From: Cellvibrionales bacterium UBA3090
Lineage (GTDB): Bacteria; Pseudomonadota; Gammaproteobacteria; Pseudomonadales; Porticoccaceae
Length of the DNA: 11,158 nucleotides
NCBI GenBank assembly: GCA_002367235.1
Contig: DFBC01000119.1
Location: forward strand, 2,656-13,813
Direction: 5' to 3'
The notes under the pieces are model-generated. The model was not told where the DNA came from and made no database searches. It saw nothing but the letters and a program-made list of their open reading frames with translations. Position 1 is the first letter of the stretch. Every line of letters begins with the position of its first letter. The position numbers were made by a program, and so were the translations under genes. Positions 6,512 to 11,158 of this stretch are shown here, one piece after another.

Positions 6512-7120
6512 GCGTTTAATCGCGTGGATGACTCACCGGATGAAAAGTTCTATAGGATTCCAAGGTTTACCAGTCATATCGATGCTGCTGCAATAGAAGC
6601 CGTTACGGATCTCTATCGAAAAAAATTGACTAAGAATACCCGTGTCCTGGACTTGATGAGCAGTTGGCTGAGTCACCTGCCGACAGAGATTAGCTATCGT
6701 CAGGTTGTGGGCCTAGGTATGAATGTCCGGGAACTTGCCAACAATAAGCAGCTGACTGATCGGGTTGTACATGATTTAAATCGACAGCCAAACCTTCCAT
6801 TTAGCGACAATGTGTTCGATGTGGGGCTGATTTGTGTGTCCATTGATTACTTAACACAGCCCATTGCTGTACTTAAAGAGATTGGTCGGGTATTAAATAC
6901 ACATTCGGTGCTGATTATTACCTATTCAGACCGGTACTTTGAGACTAAGGCAACGGCAGCTTGGTTATGTCTCTCCAATGAGCAGCGTGCTTATCTGATT
7001 AAATCGTTTCTTAATGAGGCGGGTTGTTACGAAGCCATTGAGTTATTGGATTGTAGCCCGGGTGTTGGCGATCCACTGTATGCCGTGGTCGCTACGGTGT
7101 CTAAAAATACCGAGGGCTAA
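6470..7120 (+). CDS. Class I SAM-dependent methyltransferase-like protein
   Basis: A 216-residue soluble protein with a Rossmann methyltransferase layout. The segment DEKFYRIPRFTSHID (24-38) precedes motif I, which here reads VLDLMSSWLSHLP (59-71) in place of the usual glycine-rich loop. VVGLGMNVREL (79-89) follows in the motif II position, then HDLNRQPNLPF (101-111) and FDVGLICVSIDYLTQPI, like the region around motifs III-IV of small-molecule methyltransferases, then EIGRVLNTHSVLIITYSDRYF. I recall the DLMSSW-SHLP pattern as a conserved variant in a group of bacterial and plant-type proteins, so the missing GxGxG is a family trait and not damage. The substrate is unknown. The ATG has no Shine-Dalgarno and is the only possible AUG start. 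Its stop overlaps the tatD stop on the other strand by 4 bases. Confidence 0.82.
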   Translation: MAFEKNYRVKLTADAFNRVDDSPDEKFYRIPRFTSHIDAAAIEAVTDLYRKKLTKNTRVLDLMSSWLSHLPTEISYRQVVGLGMNVRELANNKQLTDRVVHDLNRQPNLPFSDNVFDVGLICVSIDYLTQPIAVLKEIGRVLNTHSVLIITYSDRYFETKATAAWLCLSNEQRAYLIKSFLNEAGCYEAIELLDCSPGVGDPLYAVVATVSKNTEG

Positions 7121-7144
7121 CTCAGCCTAAAAAAGGCTTTAGCC
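7115..7144. terminator. Nested inverted repeat at convergent gene ends
   Basis: GGCTAA (7115-7120, containing the methyltransferase stop) pairs with TTAGCC (7139-7144), and inside it AGCC (7124-7127) pairs with GGCT (7135-7138) around TAAAAAA. This is a two-part stem with a 3-base bulge. It sits exactly where the methyltransferase gene and tatD meet tail to tail, so a shared termination or 3'-end structure is plausible. On the plus strand a T6 run follows only 10 bases later (7155-7160), which is not canonical. Confidence 0.4.
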
Positions 7145-7941
7145 GTTGCGGTGGTTTTTTCAGCAATTTCCAGTGCAGATTCTTCGCGATTCCCTTTAAT
7201 GCCATCTAATACCCAGGGTAAAAAAGCCGGTTCATTTCGACCACTTTTTGGTTTTGGCTCGATGGTTCTCGGAAGCAGGTAGGGGGCGTCTGTCTCGAGC
7301 ATTAGTCGATGAAGGGGAATGTTCTTAACGAGCTCTTGCAGTTCCAGACCTCTGCGTTCATCGCAGACCCACCCGGTAATACCTATATGCAGATCGAGAT
7401 CAAGATAATTGAATAGTGCCGTTTTGTCTCCGGTAAAACAGTGAATCACGCCGTCGGCCAGGTGGTCTCGATACTCTTTGAGTATTTCGTATTGACGCTG
7501 GTGGGCATCTCTTTCATGCATAAATACCGGCAGCTGTAACTCTGCGGCCAGCTCTAACTGTGCTTCAAAGACTTTTTCCTGATCTGCTGGTTCAGAGAAA
7601 TTGCGGTTGAAGTCCAGCCCGGTTTCACCAATAGCCACGACGGACTGATGGTTTGCCAGTATTTTAAGATGATCTAGGGATTCGCTGTTAAAGTGTTTGG
7701 CATCGTGGGGGTGAATGCCACAGGTGCTGAAGAGCATGTTGGGGAACTCATCGTTGAGCTTCTGTGATAGGGCGAAGACGCGATCACTTTCCTCTTCGTT
7801 CGTTCCCGTGAGAATTAGTTGTTCCACATTGGCTAGTTTTGCTCGCTGCAATATTTCGACTAAGTCTTTTTCGAAACGTGCATTGCTGAGGTTCACACCA
7901 ATATCGATTAGCGGTGCTGGGCTGATATTTAGATCTGTCAT
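7117..7941 (-). CDS. tatD: TatD metal-dependent DNase
   Basis: A 274-residue TIM-barrel metallohydrolase. In E. coli TatD is a cytoplasmic, Mg2+-dependent 3'-5' exonuclease acting on single-stranded DNA and RNA and linked to repair of oxidative damage; despite its name it is not needed for Tat export. Motifs in order: LIDIGVNL (11-18), LTGTN (44-48), GIHPHD (75-80), GETGLDFNRNFS with E106 (105-116), FMHERDAH with H142, HCFTG with H167, GITGWVCDERRG (187-198) and LETDAPYLLPR with D218. The usual N-terminal HxH of the wider family is replaced by IGVN, as in E. coli TatD itself, which supports TatD rather than YcfH or YjjV. The start overlaps the slt stop (ATGA) and has no Shine-Dalgarno, so translation is probably coupled to slt. 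It has about 10 extra N-terminal residues relative to E. coli. Confidence 0.95.
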   Translation of the reverse strand: MTDLNISPAPLIDIGVNLSNARFEKDLVEILQRAKLANVEQLILTGTNEEESDRVFALSQKLNDEFPNMLFSTCGIHPHDAKHFNSESLDHLKILANHQSVVAIGETGLDFNRNFSEPADQEKVFEAQLELAAELQLPVFMHERDAHQRQYEILKEYRDHLADGVIHCFTGDKTALFNYLDLDLHIGITGWVCDERRGLELQELVKNIPLHRLMLETDAPYLLPRTIEPKPKSGRNEPAFLPWVLDGIKGNREESALEIAEKTTATAKAFFRLS

Positions 7942-9995
7942 AGGAGTTGATTTTTTTCACGGGCACTAAGAATTCGTTCGTGAGTCCCCAGGTGATGGGA
8001 ATAAATAACGGAGAATGCCAGTACATTTTGTACGTAGTTACGGGTTTCTCTAAAGGGAATGATTTCTATCCATGCATCGAAGGGAAGCGCACTTTCAGTT
8101 TCTTTTAGCCAGCGATCGACCCTTGACGGTCCCGCATTGTAGGCTGCAGTCGCGAGTATGCGGTTATTGTTAAATCGTTCGAGCATTTCTCGGTAGTAAC
8201 GGCTACCTAGAGCAATGTTGGTCTCAGGTGTAAACAGATCGTGACTACTCCGGTAGTGAATACCATTTTTACGTGCTGTTTGCTTGGCGGTAGCAGGCAT
8301 CAGTTGCATAAGACCCTTGGCGCCAGCGGGAGAAGTGACATCCTGAGATAGAGCGCTTTCTTGTCGTGCAACGGCAAAGAGCAGCTGTATGGGAACACCG
8401 GTTTGTTGAGCTTGCTCTTTAAAGCTTTGTTGAAAGGCAAGGGGGAAGCGAAGTTCTGTATCATCCCAGAAACCCGCCTGGATCATGCTGGTGATCACCC
8501 TGTTGTGCCACTGCCATTTACGGGCAAGATGTGCCGCTGTGATCCACTGTTCTTCATTAAAGTTGCGGGTAGCGGTATTCCACTCTCGTCGCGCTGACAA
8601 GTAGTCGTCATGGTAAATAAGTTCACGTGCTCGAATCAGAGCCGGCAGTTTTTCTAGCTGGCTAATTTGCTCAGTGCTGGCAGAGGTTTTTCTGTTTGCC
8701 ATGCTATAACCGTAATCGAGCCATTCGCTGGTAAGAAAACCGTAGAAGCTTCGCGTGACCGACAGTGATTCGTAGGTATCGTCTTTAGCTGTAGAAGATG
8801 AGTGGTCAGGCGTTCCCAAGCTGAGTTGTTGTGCGCGAGTTTGCCAGTAGCGCCAGCGATTGTCCTGTTGTAATTCGCCCGGCATACGGGCGATCCATTC
8901 CAACACTTCATGCCAGTTGGCCTTGCTCATCGCCTTGCGTGTTCGCCACTCCAGAAGATCTGTATCAACGTACTCTAGGCTGTCTATAAGATAGTTATCT
9001 GCAGCAGAGAATTGTTCTTGAGCGTAAAGCCCTTTCACCAGCGAGTTTATGATTCGATTTTTTTGTCGGGCAGAAAAGGGGTGAAGTCGCTGGTAACGAT
9101 TCCAATGTTTAAGTGCCGCGGCTGCATCGACTCGTGCCAGATGCGTTATTCCGTGGGTTAGAACTGCATAGACATCTTCGCCATTGTGCTTGAGTGTGTA
9201 TTTGTTGAAAAATTGATAATCACCAACAAGCCGGTGGTTGCGGTCGATATCGTAAAATTTCTTTGCTAGCTCCTGATAATATGTGGAGGTAAAAAAACGT
9301 TGTAGATAACGAGCGAGTTGATACTCGTGATTGAGTACCGAGCTTGTGTAACGCTGCCAGGCAATAGATTCGGTAATCTTCTGATTTTTAATCAGCCAGC
9401 CAAACAGTTTGTCGCACCCCTTAGGTTGAGACTTTCCAACAGACCAGAGTTTCAACCCTTCTGTAATGGCTTTTTCTTCATTGCCGCCACGGATTTGCGC
9501 TAAATGGTAGTAGCACTGCTGTGCTGTGGAAGCTGTTTGAGGGTTGTAGTCTCTTAGGTAGGGCCGCCACTGGTCTTTCTTTCGGAGGGTTTCAAGCCAT
9601 CGGTAGCGAAGCCGGTTCGCAATCGTTGTGCCATGGTGTTTTGACAGGAAATTTTGTACATCGCGCTTTGGTAATCGCCAAAGTCGCTCAGTGAGCTCTG
9701 TATATTCGAGATAGGGCCGAAGTGGGTAGTCGTCAATGCGAGAAAGAATACGTTTAAATTTGCTCTGATCACCCCTGGATAATGCAATTCTTGCTTCTTG
9801 GTAGAGTGCACGCTGTTGGCTCAGATTCAGGTTGTTGGCAATCGATGGTGTAGAGAATGTCAGCAGTATTACTAGTAGCGCTGAGCCGGGTCGGACTAGG
9901 GCTGTCAGCGGTAATGCCACCCATGAACGATGCAGTTTACGTAACATATGATGACGGGTTCTTGCGCCGGTTTCTCGGATTGTTTTTATTTGCAT
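7938..9995 (-). CDS. slt: Soluble lytic murein transglycosylase Slt (Slt70 type)
   Basis: A periplasmic lytic transglycosylase that cleaves the MurNAc-GlcNAc bond of peptidoglycan, forming 1,6-anhydromuramic ends for wall turnover and repair. The protein starts with basic residues and a hydrophobic run SALLVILLTF ending at PSIA-NN, a likely signal peptidase site. A long helix-rich region follows (the U-shaped superhelix and linker domain of Slt70), then the C-terminal catalytic domain with VARQES (catalytic Glu, codon at 8358-8360), SPAGAKGLMQLMPATA, LGSRYYREML and ATAAYNAGPSRVDRWL. Size matches the 645-residue E. coli enzyme with a small extension. Start is uncertain. The ATG at 9995 has AGG five bases upstream and gives 685 residues. 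The ATG at 9947 gives 669 and a shorter signal peptide. The TTG at 10031 is unlikely. It is followed by tatD with a 4-base overlap and lies 110 bases downstream of uspA. Confidence 0.93.
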   Translation of the reverse strand: MQIKTIRETGARTRHHMLRKLHRSWVALPLTALVRPGSALLVILLTFSTPSIANNLNLSQQRALYQEARIALSRGDQSKFKRILSRIDDYPLRPYLEYTELTERLWRLPKRDVQNFLSKHHGTTIANRLRYRWLETLRKKDQWRPYLRDYNPQTASTAQQCYYHLAQIRGGNEEKAITEGLKLWSVGKSQPKGCDKLFGWLIKNQKITESIAWQRYTSSVLNHEYQLARYLQRFFTSTYYQELAKKFYDIDRNHRLVGDYQFFNKYTLKHNGEDVYAVLTHGITHLARVDAAAALKHWNRYQRLHPFSARQKNRIINSLVKGLYAQEQFSAADNYLIDSLEYVDTDLLEWRTRKAMSKANWHEVLEWIARMPGELQQDNRWRYWQTRAQQLSLGTPDHSSSTAKDDTYESLSVTRSFYGFLTSEWLDYGYSMANRKTSASTEQISQLEKLPALIRARELIYHDDYLSARREWNTATRNFNEEQWITAAHLARKWQWHNRVITSMIQAGFWDDTELRFPLAFQQSFKEQAQQTGVPIQLLFAVARQESALSQDVTSPAGAKGLMQLMPATAKQTARKNGIHYRSSHDLFTPETNIALGSRYYREMLERFNNNRILATAAYNAGPSRVDRWLKETESALPFDAWIEIIPFRETRNYVQNVLAFSVIYSHHLGTHERILSAREKNQLL

Positions 9996-10052
9996 TGGTG
10001 CCTGATGGTACGCTTGACTGAGACGACCCAAAGGCTGAGCGCATTTGGGATT

Positions 10053-10064
10053 GTGTCTATCATA
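10053..10064 (-). promoter_or_regulatory. Possible -10 element of the slt-tatD promoter
   Basis: On the minus strand TATGAT (complement of 10059-10064) matches five of six bases of the sigma-70 -10 consensus and lies between the uspA stop and the slt start. About 17 bases upstream is only TGTTTT, a poor -35. If used, transcription would begin near 10052 and give a leader of about 57 bases to the ATG at 9995, and it would exclude the TTG at 10031 only weakly. This is a consensus match by eye. Confidence 0.3.
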
Positions 10065-10105
10065 GTCAGTTCATGGTTGATAAAACAGGGTGGATCTCAG
10101 TTGTT

Positions 10106-10534
10106 TTAGACTTTTACTGCCAGGACATCGCAGGTAGAGCCGTGGAGAACCCCTGTTGCCGTTGACCCTAACAGTAGGCTTAGGCCATGTCGGCCGTGGC
10201 TACCAACGACCATCAGATCGACGTTGTTATCAGTGGCAAATCGGTGCATTTCATGGGCTGGTTGCCCAATAATAACGTGTTGGTTCTCCTCTGTAACATT
10301 TAACTCCTTGCCTATGGCCACTAAACGGCTTTTAGCCTGCTCTTCCAGTTGGTTTTGAACATCGGTGAGGTCCATGGGGATATCGCCGCCGTAGGCAAAG
10401 GAGAGCGGTTCTTGCACATGTATCAAACTTATTTTCTGGTCGTCACCAGTAAATAGGCACTTGACTCGCTCGACCAGTTGCTGTGATTCTGACGATAGAT
10501 CGAGACCAACGAGAACGTGTTTGTAGGCAGACAT
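10106..10534 (-). CDS. Universal stress protein, UspA family
   Basis: A 142-residue single-domain cytoplasmic universal stress protein, of the group induced by starvation and stress and often working as a dimer. The N terminus YKHVLVGLDLSSESQQLV (4-21) is very like E. coli UspA, followed by ISLIHVQEP (35-43). The C-terminal part holds VVGSHGRHGLSLLLGSTA (109-126), a nucleotide-binding loop of the G-2x-G-8/9x-G-S/T type that E. coli UspA lacks, so ATP binding is likely. It ends CDVLAVKV, the usual last strand. The ATG has a weak AGAGA upstream. It is upstream of slt on the same strand, 110 bases away, and diverges from the membrane-anchored gene at 10611. The 76-base gap between the two divergent starts must contain their promoters or parts of them. 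A 7-base inverted repeat (10081-10087 with 10102-10108) overlaps its stop but is too A/T-rich to call a terminator. Confidence 0.93.
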   Translation of the reverse strand: MSAYKHVLVGLDLSSESQQLVERVKCLFTGDDQKISLIHVQEPLSFAYGGDIPMDLTDVQNQLEEQAKSRLVAIGKELNVTEENQHVIIGQPAHEMHRFATDNNVDLMVVGSHGRHGLSLLLGSTATGVLHGSTCDVLAVKV

Positions 10535-10610
10535 AGACTAGCTTCTCTTGTCGAGGTTGAGGTTTAAACATTCCTAACTAGAGTTGTAGCAGGCAAAGTT
10601 GTAGAAAACA

Positions 10611-11105
10611 ATGACCTATTTATTAATAGCTTTTGTATTGGCAGTTATCCTATCACCCCTTATGTGGTTTCGGCAGTCACCCCGTCAGAAGTTGATTACA
10701 GAGATGCGTCAGGAGGCAGCCAAAAATGGTCTGAGTGTGAAGCTGAGCAAACCAGCAGATGCTCGGGAAGGAGAAGGGCGCCTCGAATATGTTACCTATA
10801 TATTACCTTGGATACCTGGCTCTAACCCGTCTAGTGAGCCTCGTATGGAAAAATGGTTGCTGGTTAAAGGAACACGACGAGGAGACCCATCCCCCTGGGC
10901 CGAGTGGCAGTGGCTGGGGCGGGAGGCCAATGATGGTTTGATTGTACATATTGGGGCCGTAGTTCAAAAACTGCCGGTAAATATAGTGGCTCTGGAAGCC
11001 GGTACCGATGGCATTAAAATCTATTGGCAGGAGCGCGGTAGTTTGGAGGATGTTGGGGTTGTTAGCCGTCAATTATTAACCTTGAGAAAGGTGATTAGAA
11101 GCTAG
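10611..11105 (+). CDS. Membrane-anchored protein of unknown function
   Basis: A 164-residue protein I cannot assign to a named family. It begins MTYLLIAFVLAVILSPLMWF, a single hydrophobic segment suitable as an inner-membrane anchor, without a convincing cleavage site. RQSPRQKLITEMRQEAAKNG (21-40) follows, a basic amphipathic helix that suggests the main part stays in the cytoplasm. The rest looks like a compact beta-rich domain with conserved-looking aromatic segments, VTYILPWIPG (61-70) and PWAEWQWLG (94-102), and a final helix VVSRQLLTLRKVIR. Codon use and the clean frame suggest a real gene; frames in other phases here are shorter. The start is the first Met, with only a weak purine stretch (TAGAAAACA) upstream. 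It is divergent from uspA. Nothing in the context reveals a job. Confidence 0.8.
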   Translation: MTYLLIAFVLAVILSPLMWFRQSPRQKLITEMRQEAAKNGLSVKLSKPADAREGEGRLEYVTYILPWIPGSNPSSEPRMEKWLLVKGTRRGDPSPWAEWQWLGREANDGLIVHIGAVVQKLPVNIVALEAGTDGIKIYWQERGSLEDVGVVSRQLLTLRKVIRS

Positions 11106-11119
11106 GGTGTTGGCACCTT
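11104..11119 (+). terminator. Weak hairpin after the last gene
   Basis: AGGGTG (11104-11109) pairs with CACCTT (11114-11119) around TTGG, giving six pairs including one G-U, and overlaps the stop codon of the preceding gene. ATTGTAAATAAT follows rather than a T run, so this is at best a weak terminator. The remaining bases to the window end show no gene. Confidence 0.25.
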
Positions 11120-11158
11120 ATTGTAAATAATATTAAAAATTTCCTTGACCGACCCACA

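Noticed and set aside
7117..7941. Inactive TatD because the HxH metal motif is missing near the N terminus
   Set aside because: E. coli TatD itself has DIGVNL at this position, and the other metal ligands (E106, H142, H167, D218) are present.
7715..8026. Open frames at the tatD-slt junction (plus 7715-7969, minus 7784-8026)
   Set aside because: Both overlap well-supported coding sequence of tatD and slt, whose motifs and ATGA junction explain the DNA.
1..11158. Mobile element, prophage, CRISPR array, tRNA or defence island
   Set aside because: No transposase or integrase motif, no regularly spaced repeats, no cloverleaf-like sequence and no defence-related domain was seen on either strand.

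Overview
The window looks like ordinary chromosome from a gammaproteobacterium, probably a marine or aquatic one. The evidence is protein resemblance: an RlmKL two-domain rRNA methyltransferase, a TatD close to the E. coli enzyme, an Slt70-type lytic transglycosylase and a UspA-type stress protein. Base composition is moderate and fairly even. I found no transposase, integrase, phage gene, CRISPR array, tRNA or rRNA. Most genes are complete, and the window appears to begin and end close to gene ends.

Left part (1-4664), plus strand: a 304-base stretch with no confident gene is followed by rlmKL, a small glutaredoxin-like gene 35 bases downstream, and a SulP transporter that closely resembles the cyanobacterial sodium/bicarbonate transporter BicA. 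A 16-codon open frame with a good ribosome binding site overlaps the start of the SulP gene, which has no such site of its own.

Middle part (4665-7120): two minus-strand genes, an HSL-family esterase followed by a small exported CigR-like protein, converge on the SulP gene. They are separated by a 304-base divergent region from a plus-strand methyltransferase-like gene. That region is the least ordinary part of the window. It holds a 15-base perfect inverted repeat whose second arm lies inside the methyltransferase gene, two short open frames on opposite strands, and a terminator-like hairpin.

Right part (7117-11158): on the minus strand uspA-like, slt and tatD follow each other. slt and tatD overlap by ATGA, and tatD ends tail-to-tail with a 4-base stop overlap against the methyltransferase gene. 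A plus-strand gene of unknown function with an N-terminal membrane anchor diverges from uspA.

Together the genes cover ribosome modification, thiol redox, anion or bicarbonate uptake, ester hydrolysis, cell-wall turnover, DNA/oxidative damage processing and stress response. I see no single multi-gene defence, secretion or biosynthetic system. The points worth a second look are small-scale: the inverted repeat and short frames around 6355-6511, and the leader frame of the SulP gene.
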